The translations under genes were made by a program, and so were the position numbers. Below are positions 36,592-47,209 of a stretch of 64,000 nucleotides of DNA, piece after piece. The notes under the pieces are model-generated. The model had not been told where the DNA came from and did not search any database. It was given only the letters and a program-made list of their open reading frames with translations. Origin of the DNA: Chloroflexota bacterium (GTDB lineage Bacteria; Chloroflexota; Dehalococcoidia; CAUJGQ01). The stretch lies in NCBI GenBank assembly GCA_963170165.1, contig CAUJGQ010000011.1, forward strand, positions 62,001-126,000. The letters run 5' to 3'. Every line of letters starts with the position of its first letter. Within the stretch, counting starts at the first letter, position 1.

Positions 36592-38763
36592 TCAGGACTC
36601 TACCTGCCACGGTCCCCATGGGTGGCGGGCCACCGTCAGGCCTGTGTCGCCGCCGATCACCTCCCACTCGGTGTCGCCGCTGCGCGTGCGCCAGAAGCGG
36701 ATGTCGACCCTGGCGCGGCCCACCTCGAGCGCGTGCAGCGTCAGATCAGGCAGCCAATCCGGCAGCGCCGGATCCAGCGCCAGCGAGTGGTTTGGGGCAT
36801 CAGCCCGCAGCCCGAGTATCGCCTGAAGAAAATGAAACACGGAGCCCGCAGCCCATGCCTGCGGCACGTTGGCCCCCAGATAGAGCACGGGGAAGCTGCC
36901 GGGTGAGCGGGGAAAGCCGCAGTACAGCTCCGGCAGGCGATACGCGCTGAAGTGGGCGGCGGCATCGAATACATCCCGCGCCAGCGCCGCTGCCGCTGCG
37001 GCATGGCCATACCGGCGAAACCCCAGGGCAATGATGCCGTTGTCATGCGGCCACACCGAGCCGGTGTGATAGGAGGTGGGGTTGTACGCCGGATTGCGCG
37101 CCGACAGGGTGCGAATCCCCCAGCCGCTCCACATGTCCGGCTCCGTAAACCGCCGCACCACGCGGGCCGCCCGCTCGGGCGAGGCGATTCCGCTCCACAA
37201 TACGTGACCGGCATTGGAGGCGACCGCTGCCGATGGACGTTTGTTGGGGTCGAGTGCGAGCGCGTAGATGCCGGCTTCCTCGCACCAGAACGCCGCCTCA
37301 AACCGGCGCTGCAGCTCGGCCGCCTTTCGCCGAAGTGCGGCCGCCCGCTGCGGCTCACCTAGCGCCTCAAACACCTCTGCCATCCGCATCCAGGCGTCAA
37401 ATACGTACCCCTGGAACTCACATAGCGCCTTCGGCTGGTGGACCTGGCGGCCGTCTTCGTAGACGATTGCATCCTCGGCATCCTTCCATCCCTGGTTCTC
37501 GTACCCCTGCGACGAGCGGGACTGATGCTCCTGGAAGCCGTCGCCATCGAGATCGCCGTAGCGGTCAATCCACTCCAGGCAGCGCAACGCCACATCGCGG
37601 TAGGTACGCAGCAGCTCCACATCCCCCATCCACTTCCATGCCTCGTGCAAGGTAATGAGGAAGAGGGGGGTCGCGTCGTGTGTGCCGTAATAGGGGGTGT
37701 GCGGGATACGGTGGAAGTGCGCCAGTTCGCCGTACCGAATCTCATGGGCGATCTTGCCGGGTTGCGCGTCGCGCTCGTCGTCGATGGCCGTCGCCTGTAG
37801 CTCGGCCAGCTTCTTGAGCGCGCCGAGGGCGAATCCGGGATGCACCATCATGTTCTGCAGGCTGACGATCAGGCTGTCGCGGCCAAAGACCGTGACAAAC
37901 CACGGCACGCCGGCCGCGGGGATCCAGACGTCCGGCGCGAAATCGTGGTCGTACAGCCGCAGCGCGCCCATATCCTCGATGGACTGACGGTACAGGCGGT
38001 ACACATCTTCATTCGATGATGTCAGCCGCGTGGCAGTCGCCTCCCAGCGCTGCTGAAGCTCGACCATCGCGGAGCCCGCCGGGTCTTGGTCACAGCGGTG
38101 TGCCGGACGGTGGGCTATCTCGCCTTCTACCAGGATGTAATCTGCACAGGTATTCCAGACAGCGCCCGGAGCAAGCTGTATCTCGAAGGTGATGCGGCCA
38201 TTGGCATAATGCGGATGTGACGCGTAGTGCTGGATGCGGTAGTGGCAGGCACGGTGAAAGTCACGGTTGTCATAGGTCGTGGTTAGCTCGGTCGCATCGG
38301 CATCCCAACGCGTCTCCATCCGTCCACGCCGTACAAAGCGATGCCAGCGCACCTCGAACAAGTCGGCGAAGTCGGAGCGCATGGCGATCTCGAGGTTGAA
38401 GCGTACCGGTCGCTGGCTATGGTTGGTGATCTCCAGCCGCTCTGTCACGCCATCGTTGATGGTGCGCGTCAGCACCAGCGCCAAGGTGCCTGCTGCCACA
38501 TCTCCGCCCTCGGTGGCGAACTGCGGATTGGTGAGATACACCCGCGCGCTGAAGTACGTCGTCGCGGTCGACGTCAGCCGCGCCCACGGCTGGCCGTTGG
38601 CGAAGATAGCGTAATAACTGACAAAGCGTGTGTCTTTGGCAAACAGCCCGTGCTCGCTGTCCGGCGCGACCTCGCCGTTGAGGTCCATCACCATGAACGT
38701 GCTGCCGTGATTGATGGAGATGACGGGCTGGCCGACGTTGATCTCGACGGGCATCGGTGTCAC
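36592..38763 (-). CDS. Amylo-alpha-1,6-glucosidase / glycogen debranching-like protein
   Basis: HGSTFMVMDLNGEVAPDSEHGLFAKDTRFVSYY; WFVTVFGRDSLIVSLQNM; NPTSYHTGSVWPHDNGIIALGFRRYG. Confidence 0.9.
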   Translation of the reverse strand: MTPMPVEINVGQPVISINHGSTFMVMDLNGEVAPDSEHGLFAKDTRFVSYYAIFANGQPWARLTSTATTYFSARVYLTNPQFATEGGDVAAGTLALVLTRTINDGVTERLEITNHSQRPVRFNLEIAMRSDFADLFEVRWHRFVRRGRMETRWDADATELTTTYDNRDFHRACHYRIQHYASHPHYANGRITFEIQLAPGAVWNTCADYILVEGEIAHRPAHRCDQDPAGSAMVELQQRWEATATRLTSSNEDVYRLYRQSIEDMGALRLYDHDFAPDVWIPAAGVPWFVTVFGRDSLIVSLQNMMVHPGFALGALKKLAELQATAIDDERDAQPGKIAHEIRYGELAHFHRIPHTPYYGTHDATPLFLITLHEAWKWMGDVELLRTYRDVALRCLEWIDRYGDLDGDGFQEHQSRSSQGYENQGWKDAEDAIVYEDGRQVHQPKALCEFQGYVFDAWMRMAEVFEALGEPQRAAALRRKAAELQRRFEAAFWCEEAGIYALALDPNKRPSAAVASNAGHVLWSGIASPERAARVVRRFTEPDMWSGWGIRTLSARNPAYNPTSYHTGSVWPHDNGIIALGFRRYGHAAAAAALARDVFDAAAHFSAYRLPELYCGFPRSPGSFPVLYLGANVPQAWAAGSVFHFLQAILGLRADAPNHSLALDPALPDWLPDLTLHALEVGRARVDIRFWRTRSGDTEWEVIGGDTGLTVARHPWGPWQVES

Positions 38764-39887
38764 CTCACCGGCAATCGCGCTTCCTCAGCGACGCCCAGGT
38801 GGCCGTTGTGACGGGGCGGCTCCTCGGCCACCACCGCCGCACGGGCACCAGGCGCGTCCGCCGCGCCCCCAGCGAGCCGCCGATAGACGGCTTCATAGTC
38901 GCGCGCCATCCGCTGCGCGGAAAACCGATCCTGCGCCACGATCCGGCAGCGCTGGCGGTCGATCTCGCCCAACCGGCGGATCGCCAGCACCATTTCAGCC
39001 AGCGAGTCACAGATGAAGCCGGTCTTGCCGTCCTCGACAACCTCTGGCACCGATCCAAAGCGCCCCGCGATCACCGGGGTGCCGGCGGCCATCGCCTCGG
39101 CCATCACCAGCCCAAACGGCTCCGGCCAGCGCACGGGGAAAATCAGGGCCATGGCCTGGCCGAGGAAGGCGTCTTTCTCCCGCTCACTGATCTCACCGAT
39201 GTACTCGACCAACGGATGGTCCAGCATCGGCCGTACCCGCTCGCGGTAATACGCCTGATCGACCGGGTCCACCTTGGCGGCCACCTTGAGCGGCATACCG
39301 GCGAGCTTTGCGACGGCGATGGCATCTTCAATGCCCTTCTCCGGCGAGATCCGCCCCAGGAACGCCAGGTAGTCACCGGGTCGAGGGTGAAAGGTGTAGT
39401 TCGCGATGTCGATGCCGTTGTAGACCGTGCCGGCCCAGTTCCAATGGGGCAGCAGCCGGCGCTGGTTGTCGGAGATTGACACCAAGTGCGCCTCACACAG
39501 CGACTCGAAGATTGGGTGGATATGCAGCAGGTCGAGGCGGCCATGGCAGGTGATAAGCGTAGGAGGCGCCGGACGCAGCCGGGCAAACGGAAGCGTCTGA
39601 TAATCCAGGTGCGAGTGAATGATGTCGAACTCGCCGGACTGCTCGTACGCCAGTGTCAGCGCCAGCTGGTCTGATGGCCCGGTGTCGCGGATACCGGCCA
39701 AACGCAGCCCTTGTTCGACGACCGGCACCACCCGCGCCGCAGTATGCGAATCGCCGGTGGCAAACAGCGTCACATCGTGGCCGCGGCGCACCAGCTCTTC
39801 GACGAGGCAGGAGACGACCCGTTCGGTGCCGCCGTACTTTTGTGGTGGGACTGACTCTTGCAGCGGGGCAATTTGCGCGATGCGCAT
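38760..39887 (-). CDS. Glycosyltransferase family 4
   Basis: MRIAQIAPLQESVPPQKYGGTERVVSCLVEELVRRGHDVTLFATGDS; EPFGLVMAEAMAAGTPVIAGRFGSVPEVV; ATGA overlap with debranching gene. Confidence 0.93.
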   Translation of the reverse strand: MRIAQIAPLQESVPPQKYGGTERVVSCLVEELVRRGHDVTLFATGDSHTAARVVPVVEQGLRLAGIRDTGPSDQLALTLAYEQSGEFDIIHSHLDYQTLPFARLRPAPPTLITCHGRLDLLHIHPIFESLCEAHLVSISDNQRRLLPHWNWAGTVYNGIDIANYTFHPRPGDYLAFLGRISPEKGIEDAIAVAKLAGMPLKVAAKVDPVDQAYYRERVRPMLDHPLVEYIGEISEREKDAFLGQAMALIFPVRWPEPFGLVMAEAMAAGTPVIAGRFGSVPEVVEDGKTGFICDSLAEMVLAIRRLGEIDRQRCRIVAQDRFSAQRMARDYEAVYRRLAGGAADAPGARAAVVAEEPPRHNGHLGVAEEARLPVR

Positions 39888-40008
39888 GGCAGGCTACCTC
39901 CACAGGTGGGCCGGCGTGCGGGAACGCCTGCGGGTAGCGGGGCATCGCTATCGCAGCGGTTACGTCACGTCACGTGGACTGCGCTGAGAGGTATAGCGTG
40001 TAAAGATG

Positions 40009-40287
40009 CTATCCGTTAGCGAGGCTATCCATTGCCTCCGCCAGCACGAGGTCCTTCTCTGTCACGCCGCCGGCGTCGTGGGTCGTCAGCCGCACCGTCA
40101 CCCGGCTATAGACGTTCGTCCACTCCGGGTGATGGTCCATGGCATCTGCCACAGCGGCGGCGCAGTTCAGGAACCACATCGCCGCCCGGAAGTCCGCGAA
40201 GGTGAATTGCTTGACAATGGCTGCGCCCTCGCGCCGCCAGCCATCCAGCGCGGCCAGCCCTTCGGTGAGCTCGGATTCGGTCAGCAT
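40009..40287 (-). CDS. Pterin-4a-carbinolamine dehydratase
   Basis: LDGWRREGAAIVKQFTFADFRAAMWFLNCAAAVADAMDHHPEWTNVYSRVTVRLTTHDAGGVTEKD. Confidence 0.93.
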   Translation of the reverse strand: MLTESELTEGLAALDGWRREGAAIVKQFTFADFRAAMWFLNCAAAVADAMDHHPEWTNVYSRVTVRLTTHDAGGVTEKDLVLAEAMDSLANG

Positions 40288-40371
40288 GGCGCACCTCCCG
40301 GCCGTGCTACCCCGCGGTCCTCCGGTGCCGGTGGCATGGATCAGGCGACGAAACGGGCAGGTACCGGCGGG

Positions 40372-40722
40372 CTATTTGCGCGTGCGGCCGCGCTCCTTGA
40401 TGCGGGCCGCCTTGCCGGTGAGGCCGCGCAGGTAGAAGAGCTTGGCGCGGCGGACCCGACCTTCGCGCAGCACGTCCAGCTTGTCGATGCGGGGCGAATA
40501 CACGAGGAAGGTGCGCTCAACACCGATCCCGTTGGAGATGCGGCGCACGGTGAAGTTCGTGCTGGTGCCGGCGTTGCGGCGCTTGATCACCACGCCTTCG
40601 AAGTTCTGGATGCGCTCTTTATCACCTTCCACTACCTTGACGGCAACGCGGACGGTGTCACCCACGCGGAAGGGTTTGATCTGGGGGTTGGCCGTAACCT
40701 CAACCACACTGCTCATGTCCAT
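40372..40722 (-). CDS. rplS: Ribosomal protein bL19
   Basis: [93 protein letters not shown]. Confidence 0.98.
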   Translation of the reverse strand: MDMSSVVEVTANPQIKPFRVGDTVRVAVKVVEGDKERIQNFEGVVIKRRNAGTSTNFTVRRISNGIGVERTFLVYSPRIDKLDVLREGRVRRAKLFYLRGLTGKAARIKERGRTRK

Positions 40723-40794
40723 GTCAGTTTCCTCTCCCGGGTGGGTCCCGTGTACTCACAGCACCGATGCACTCGAAACGCCCGCACGCGGCCG

Positions 40795-41607
40795 CTACTC
40801 AATAGCAGGCGGCCGGCGCGGGCCGGAGTGCGGCGCCTGGTCGGTGTGTTCATCCTCGCTCGCTGCCACCGTTTCACGCGTGGCCAGCGCCTGAGCCAGC
40901 CATGCCCGCTCGGCAGCGGTAATCGACGCGCGGGCCAGCATGTCCGGCCGGCGAAGTGCCGTCCGCAGCAGGCTTTGCCGCCGCCGCCACTTCGCCACCT
41001 CACCATGATGGCCACTCAGCAGGATAGCAGGAACCTCCATTCCACGGAAGGCGGCCGGCCGCGTGTACTGCGGATACTCCAGTAGCCCCGAGGCGTGCGA
41101 TTCCTCCACCAGCGACGCCGGTGAACCGACCACACCCGGCAACTCACGCGCCACCGCGTCGACCAGCACGATCGCAGCGATCTCACCGCCGGAAACGACG
41201 TAGTCCCCAATGGAGATCTCATCGTCGACCAACCGCTCACGCACGCGCTCATCAACACCTTCGTAGTGGCCGCACAGCAGGATCAGACGTGGCAGTGTCG
41301 CGAGCTCGCGCACAATCGCCTGGGTGAGCGTCCGCCCCTGCGGGGTGAGCAGCACGACGCGCCCGGCTTCCGCATCCATCGCCCGAACGGCCGCCACGGC
41401 GTCGAAAATCGGTTGCGGCTTCATCACCATCCCCGGCCCACCGCCGAAACCGTAGTCATCGGTGACCTGATGCCGCCCCTCGGCGTAGTCGCGGATGTTA
41501 TGCAGGGAGATGTCGATCCGCCCGGCCTGGCGGGCGCGGCCCATGATGCTCTCATCGAACGGGCCACGAAACATCCCTGGAAACAGTGACAGTATGTCGA
41601 TACGCAC
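40795..41607 (-). CDS. trmD: tRNA (guanine37-N1)-methyltransferase
   Basis: [70 protein letters not shown] start 41607. Confidence 0.97.
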   Translation of the reverse strand: MRIDILSLFPGMFRGPFDESIMGRARQAGRIDISLHNIRDYAEGRHQVTDDYGFGGGPGMVMKPQPIFDAVAAVRAMDAEAGRVVLLTPQGRTLTQAIVRELATLPRLILLCGHYEGVDERVRERLVDDEISIGDYVVSGGEIAAIVLVDAVARELPGVVGSPASLVEESHASGLLEYPQYTRPAAFRGMEVPAILLSGHHGEVAKWRRRQSLLRTALRRPDMLARASITAAERAWLAQALATRETVAASEDEHTDQAPHSGPRRPPAIE

Positions 41608-41662
41608 CCCGCGATCGTAGCGGGCCGGGCGGATCAGGGATAGGGCGCAGGAGCCAGCGCAA

Positions 41663-42163
41663 TCAGCCGGCAGGCGGATGCTCCACCGCAGCGCGCAGCG
41701 TCTCGATAGCATGCGGAAGCACCGGCAGCAGCACGGCCAGGTTCTGGCGGACACCACGCTCGCTGCCGGGCAGGTTGATGATCAACGTCCGGCCGCGCAC
41801 CCCCACCACCGCCCGCGAGAGCATTGCCATCGGCGTATGCCGCAATCCCTCGGCGCGCATCGCCTCTGCCATGCCGGGCACAAGATAATCGAGTACCGAG
41901 ATGGTGGCATCTGGGGTGACATCGCGCGGTGACAGCCCGGTGCCGCCGGTCGTGATGATCACATCGAGATCGCCGGTGCCGGCCCACTCCCTCAGCGTGG
42001 CGGCAATGCGATGATGATCGTCAGGGATCACCTCGTACCGGATAGCTGCAACGCCGATGGACTGCAGCAGCTCGCGGATGGCAGCGCCGGAGGTGTCGGC
42101 CCGCTGGCCGCGGGCTCCCTTGTCAGAAAGCGTCAGAATACCCGCCTGCATCGTTCCTGTCAC
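41663..42163 (-). CDS. MogA/MoaB family molybdenum cofactor biosynthesis protein
   Basis: [60 protein letters not shown]. Confidence 0.92.
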   Translation of the reverse strand: MTGTMQAGILTLSDKGARGQRADTSGAAIRELLQSIGVAAIRYEVIPDDHHRIAATLREWAGTGDLDVIITTGGTGLSPRDVTPDATISVLDYLVPGMAEAMRAEGLRHTPMAMLSRAVVGVRGRTLIINLPGSERGVRQNLAVLLPVLPHAIETLRAAVEHPPAG

Positions 42164-42387
42164 GCGGCCCGCCTATAGGTTTTTCCGTTTCGGGGAGGAT
42201 ACAACCATGCGTTCCTCCATAGCCCGTTGCGCTAGATTGCCATAACAGAGCACCCGCCGAGACCGCCGTTTTGTATGATGGGCATCGTTAGGACATCCGC
42301 TGATTCCGCAAGGACTTCGTTACGTTGCCTACCCCACGGTGGTGGCGCCCGGGGCGCCTGCGGCTTTGAGATGGGTATCCTAACACA

Positions 42388-43386
42388 ATGCATGGCGTGG
42401 TTACCGTGAACCGGCGAGGGCGCAAGACGTCGCCGGACAAAGAGGTGTCGCACACACCGGTGCTGCTCCACGAGGTGGTGAGCCTCTTGGCGCCGCGGCC
42501 GGGGGGGCGATATATCGACGGCACGGTGGGGCTCGGCGGACATGCAGTGGCGCTGCTGACGGCAGCCGGCGAAGGGGCGAGTCTACTTGCGATAGATGCC
42601 GATCCGGATGCACTGGCCGTTGCCCGGCAGCGGCTGGCCTCGTTCGGGGAGCGGGTTACGCTGGTACAAGCCAACTTCGCGACGTTACAAGAGGTGGCCA
42701 GCAGCACTGGCTACCAGCAGGTCAGCGGGGTGCTGCTCGATCTGGGGGTCTCCAGCCTGCAATTCGGTCCGCGCGGCAGGGGCTTTACCTTTAGCTGGGA
42801 TCAACCGCTGGACATGCGCATGGATCCGAGCTTGCCCGTCTCCGCGCGGGAGATCGTCAATGATTGGGAGGAACAGGACCTCGCCGGCGTGATCTACCAG
42901 TATGGTGAGGAGCGGCGCAGCCGGGCTATTGCCCGCAGTATCGTGCGAGCACGGCCGTTGATGACGACTGCCGAACTCGCCAGGGCCGTCGAGCAGGCCG
43001 TGGGTGGAGCCGGTAGCAGAATCCACCCCGCAACCCGGACGTTTCAGGCGTTGCGGATCGCGGTCAACAGGGAACTGGATTCCTTGACCTCGGCGTTGCG
43101 ACAGGCCCACGACCTGCTCGACGTCCCTGGCGGCCGGCTCGCCGTCATCAGCTACCACTCATTGGAGGACCGCATCGTCAAGGGATTCTTCCGGCAGGCC
43201 GCGCGGGATTGCCTGTGCCCGCCGGAGCTCCCGGTTTGCCGCTGCGGTCACCGGGCAACGGTCCGTTTGGTGACGCACGGCGCCATCCAGCCCTCCCCAA
43301 CCGAGCTCGCGGCGAACCCGCGCGCGCGTAGCGCCCGGCTTCGTGTGGCCGAGCGCCTCGCGGAGAACGCGTCCGGGCCGTCCTGA
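42388..43386 (+). CDS. rsmH: 16S rRNA (cytosine1402-N4)-methyltransferase
   Basis: HTPVLLHEVVSLLAPRPGGRYIDGTVGLGGHAVALL; GVLLDLGVSSLQFGPRGRGFTFSWDQPLDMRMD. Confidence 0.98.
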   Translation: MHGVVTVNRRGRKTSPDKEVSHTPVLLHEVVSLLAPRPGGRYIDGTVGLGGHAVALLTAAGEGASLLAIDADPDALAVARQRLASFGERVTLVQANFATLQEVASSTGYQQVSGVLLDLGVSSLQFGPRGRGFTFSWDQPLDMRMDPSLPVSAREIVNDWEEQDLAGVIYQYGEERRSRAIARSIVRARPLMTTAELARAVEQAVGGAGSRIHPATRTFQALRIAVNRELDSLTSALRQAHDLLDVPGGRLAVISYHSLEDRIVKGFFRQAARDCLCPPELPVCRCGHRATVRLVTHGAIQPSPTELAANPRARSARLRVAERLAENASGPS

Positions 43387-43409
43387 CACAGGGACAGAAG
43401 GTCGGATTC

Positions 43410-43853
43410 ATGGTAGCCCTCAACACACCGCACGCCGGCACTGCTGCAGGGATGCGGCACCGGCTGGTCCGCATACCCGGACCCGGCACACTCATCATCA
43501 CAGCGCTGGTGGCGGCGGCGGCCCTGCTGCCGGTCGTCCAGAATAGCAACGCCACCACCACCGGCTATGACATTCGCGAGATGGAGCACCGTAAGAGCGA
43601 CCTCCAAGCCGCGATGTACAACGCCCAGATGGACATTGCCAAATTGGGCTCTCTGGAACGCATTGACCGCGAAGCGCGCACCCGGTTGGGGATGGCCCCG
43701 GCTGACCGCAGCTTCGCGGTGACCGTTCGCGAGCCAGCGCCGCAGCAACGCCAGGTGCCAGCCCGCTATCTGCCTGAGGAGGTTCAGCGTACGACGGCAG
43801 CGCCCTCTCAAGGTCTGCTGGACGCGCTGCTCGCCAGACTGTCGTTGCGATGA
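43410..43853 (+). CDS. ftsL: FtsL-like cell division protein
   Basis: Small single-TM protein between rsmH and ftsI; coiled-coil-like region ending ERIDREARTRLGMAPAD. Confidence 0.7.
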   Translation: MVALNTPHAGTAAGMRHRLVRIPGPGTLIITALVAAAALLPVVQNSNATTTGYDIREMEHRKSDLQAAMYNAQMDIAKLGSLERIDREARTRLGMAPADRSFAVTVREPAPQQRQVPARYLPEEVQRTTAAPSQGLLDALLARLSLR

Positions 43854-43986
43854 TCGCGCCGCGGGACGTCACCGGGGATCCCACCACCACCCCTATCCCT
43901 GGTGAGCACCGCAGCGCCGCGATGTCCGGGGCCGGCCACGTCCGGTCCCGGACGGCGGCCGGCAATGGCCGTCCGGGAATGCTGTC

Positions 43987-45750
43987 ATGAGTGCCACCCC
44001 CTCCGGCCCACCGCTGTGGCGGCTCTGGGCCCTGACCGTGTTCTTGGCGATGGCCGCGGCTGGACTGGTCGGCCGTCTCGCCTATCTTCAGGTGATGCAG
44101 CACCCGGAGTACCGGGCTGAGGCGCAGGGCGAGCATATCGGCGAGCGCATCGTCCCCGCGCACCGCGGCGCACTGCTGGACCGCAACGGTTTTCCGCTCG
44201 CCACCTCCACCGACACCTGGGATGTCGCGGTGGACCTTAAGATCTGGGCAGACAGCGCCGTCGCTACCCGGGCTGCCGAGCGGCTCGGCCCGTTGCTGGG
44301 CCGGTCAACGGGGGAGGTACTGGCGGCCACCGGCGGCGGGCTGGAGGGCACGGTGACCATCGCTCGCCAGGTGGAGTATGAGGCCGGTCGCCAGATCGCC
44401 AAGCTCGGCCTTCCCGGCGTGCTGCTCGATTCCACCAGCCGCCGCATCTATCCCGAGTCCGATACCGCGGCCGCGCTGATTGGCTTCACCGGCCGCGATG
44501 GCCACGGCCTCACCGGCCTGGAGCAAGACCTTGACACCACGCTCACCGGCACGCCGGGCCGGCTGTGGTTTGAGCGCGACGTGCTTGGCAACCCCATCGC
44601 GTTCGGCTACCGCCGAGAAGAGCCGGCCATCTCTGGCAGCGATGTCTTGCTCACCATCGACCGCACCATCCAGCGGATGGCCGAGCGCGAATTGGACGAC
44701 GCGATCAAGAAGACCAAGGCCAGCGGTGGCACGATCATCGTGCAGGACGTCCAGACAGGCGCGATTCTCGCCATGGTCAGCCGGCCGACGTTCTCCCGTG
44801 AACGGCTGGACCTGGACGACCCCAAGCAGATGGAACTGGTGCGCAACCGCGCCGTCACTGACCAGTACGAGCCGGGCTCGGTCTTCAAGTTGGTGACCAT
44901 GGCCGCCGGCATTGATAGCGGCAAAGTGAACCCCAACACTTCGTACCTCGACACCGGTCAGGCGCTGGTGGGCGAGCGCGTGTTCAAGAACTGGGATCTG
45001 TCTACCAACGGGCCTACCACCATGACAACCACGCTCGTGCGCTCGCTCAACACGGGCACCGTCTGGCTCGCCGACAAGGTGCTGGGCGCCGAGACGTTCT
45101 ATCGCTACGTGCGCGCTTTCGGCTTTGGCCGGCCGACGGGTATCGGCATCACGGGCGAAGCGGCGGGAATGTACCGCTTGCCCACCGACGATGCCTGGTA
45201 CCGTGCCGATCTGGCCTCCAATAGCTTCGGCCAGGGCATCACCGCTACCCCGCTGCAGATGGTGAACATGGTGTCAGCCCTTGCCAACGGTGGAAAGCTC
45301 ATGCGACCGTATGTGGTGCAGGAGGTGCGCGGCGCCGATGGCAATCGCCGTACTGAGCCAGAGGTGCTGGGCCGTCCGATAAGCGAGGCCAGCGCCCGCA
45401 CCATGCAACAGATGATGCGTGAGGTGCTCCTCGCCAATACCTTCGCGCACGTTCCCGGCTATACCGCCGCAGGCAAATCCGGCACCGCCTACGTCCCCAC
45501 GCTGGTCACCAACACCAAAGGCGACGCTTACATGCAGGAGGTGACCATCCCCTCGTACGCCGGCTACGCCCCGGCGACGAATCCGCGAATTGCCGTGCTG
45601 GTCAAGCTGGATCATCTGGGCACGTCCGACTTCGGCGGCACGCTGACCGCGCCGATCTTTGCCCGCCTGTCGCAGGGAATCCTGACCTACCTGCGCGTCC
45701 CACCGGACCGGCCGGAGACACTGGCACAGGGGCGGCGCGAAGGTCAATAG
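43987..45750 (+). CDS. ftsI: Penicillin-binding protein 2 / FtsI transpeptidase
   Basis: AHRGALLDRNGFPLA; EPGSVFKLVTMAAGID (SxxK); AAGKSGTAYVP (KSG). Confidence 0.95.
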   Translation: MSATPSGPPLWRLWALTVFLAMAAAGLVGRLAYLQVMQHPEYRAEAQGEHIGERIVPAHRGALLDRNGFPLATSTDTWDVAVDLKIWADSAVATRAAERLGPLLGRSTGEVLAATGGGLEGTVTIARQVEYEAGRQIAKLGLPGVLLDSTSRRIYPESDTAAALIGFTGRDGHGLTGLEQDLDTTLTGTPGRLWFERDVLGNPIAFGYRREEPAISGSDVLLTIDRTIQRMAERELDDAIKKTKASGGTIIVQDVQTGAILAMVSRPTFSRERLDLDDPKQMELVRNRAVTDQYEPGSVFKLVTMAAGIDSGKVNPNTSYLDTGQALVGERVFKNWDLSTNGPTTMTTTLVRSLNTGTVWLADKVLGAETFYRYVRAFGFGRPTGIGITGEAAGMYRLPTDDAWYRADLASNSFGQGITATPLQMVNMVSALANGGKLMRPYVVQEVRGADGNRRTEPEVLGRPISEASARTMQQMMREVLLANTFAHVPGYTAAGKSGTAYVPTLVTNTKGDAYMQEVTIPSYAGYAPATNPRIAVLVKLDHLGTSDFGGTLTAPIFARLSQGILTYLRVPPDRPETLAQGRREGQ

Positions 45751-45808
45751 CCCCGCCCCACCGCGGCCGGAACCGGCCAGCTTCACCTGCAGGATCGCCA
45801 CCAAACCA

Positions 45809-47179
45809 ATGTTCCATCACCGCGATGTCCTGACCGCTCTGGCGGGCGATCTGCTGCCCGGCACGGCCGGGTCGGCCGGCGTTTACACCCGTGCCGTCAC
45901 CGACTCGCGCCAGGTACAGGCAGGGGACCTGTTCGTGGCGCTGCCGGGCGAGCGGGTAGATGGACACGACTATATCGGCGAGGCGACCGGCCGCGGCGCC
46001 ACGGGGATCCTGGTGTCGCGCGTGGCGGCTGCCGAGCCCGGCGCTGCCCGGTACGTCGTGCCCAATACACTGGCAGCGCTGCAGACGCTGGCCCGATGGC
46101 ATTGGCGGCAAGGGCCGCTGACCGCCTTGGAGATTACCGGCACCGTTGGCAAGACCTCCACCAAGGAGGTCGCTGCGCGGCTGTTCGCCGCTCGCTATCG
46201 CGTGCTGATGACGGAAGGGGGCCTCAACGGCGACATCGGCCTGCCGCTGGTCCTGCTCCGCCGCGAACCGCAGCATACGTTCGCGGTGCTGGAGCTGGGA
46301 ATGCACTACCGCGGCGAGATCGCCCTGCAGTGCGGTATAGCGCCACCCACGTATGGCATCGTCACCAATATCGGGTACACGCACATGGAGCGGCTCGGCT
46401 CTCAGGCGGCGATTGTCGAGGCAAAGCGGGAACTGGTAGAGCACTTACCACCACATGGCGCGGTTGCGCTCAACGGCGATGATCCGCTGGTGATGAGCAT
46501 GCGCCCGGCAGCGTACTGCCGGGTGATCGTGTACGGCCTGTCCAGAGACTGCGATGTGCGCGCCACCGACATTGAAACACACGGGCAAGCCGGGTTGTCG
46601 TTCGCACTGCACCACGCGGGAGGGACCGTGCCGGTGCGCACGCCGCTGGTCGGTGCGCACAATGTGTACACCTGCCTGGCCACCGCCGCCGCCGCGCTTG
46701 CTGATGGCTTCACGCTCAACGATATCGCCGCTGGGCTGGCGCAGGTGGAGAACCCGCTACGGCTCAAGTTCGGCCGTGGCCCGCGCGGCTGCCTGCTGAT
46801 CGACGATACCTATAACGCCTCACCGGCCTCCATGGCCGCTTCGCTCGCCGTGCTGGCCGAGCAGCGAGTTTCCGGCCGGCGCATCGCCGTGCTGGGCGAC
46901 ATGCTGGAACTGGGCGACGTCGAGGAAGAGCAACACCAGGCGTTGGGCCGCCGGGCAGCCGCCGTCGCGGGTCTGCTGATTGCTGTGGGCCGCCGTTCGC
47001 GCTGGACGGCAGACGCGGCGCGGGCGGCCGGCCTCTCGGCGGTGCTGCACTTTGACCGCAAGGACGGCGTGGCGGCGGCGCTGCTGGCCGAGATCCACAC
47101 GGGCGACGCCGTCCTGTTGAAGGGCTCGCGCGGGCTGGCACTGGAGACCGTCGTCGAACAACTCCAAAGGGCAGGCTAA
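45809..47179 (+). CDS. murF: UDP-MurNAc-tripeptide--D-Ala-D-Ala ligase
   Basis: TDSRQVQAGDLFVALPGERVDGHDYI; EITGTVGKTSTKE; IDDTYNASPASMAASL. Confidence 0.93.
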   Translation: MFHHRDVLTALAGDLLPGTAGSAGVYTRAVTDSRQVQAGDLFVALPGERVDGHDYIGEATGRGATGILVSRVAAAEPGAARYVVPNTLAALQTLARWHWRQGPLTALEITGTVGKTSTKEVAARLFAARYRVLMTEGGLNGDIGLPLVLLRREPQHTFAVLELGMHYRGEIALQCGIAPPTYGIVTNIGYTHMERLGSQAAIVEAKRELVEHLPPHGAVALNGDDPLVMSMRPAAYCRVIVYGLSRDCDVRATDIETHGQAGLSFALHHAGGTVPVRTPLVGAHNVYTCLATAAAALADGFTLNDIAAGLAQVENPLRLKFGRGPRGCLLIDDTYNASPASMAASLAVLAEQRVSGRRIAVLGDMLELGDVEEEQHQALGRRAAAVAGLLIAVGRRSRWTADAARAAGLSAVLHFDRKDGVAAALLAEIHTGDAVLLKGSRGLALETVVEQLQRAG

Positions 47180-47209
47180 GGACTTACGGCTTGCCGGTAG
47201 GGAAGGGCT

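Noticed and set aside
40006-41085. 359-aa plus-strand ORF
   Set aside because: Antisense across PCD, rplS and part of trmD, all strongly supported.
42237-42279. Sigma70 promoter TTGCCA...TATGAT upstream of rsmH
   Set aside because: The two hexamers are 31 bp apart, too far for a canonical promoter; only the -10-like TATGAT remains.
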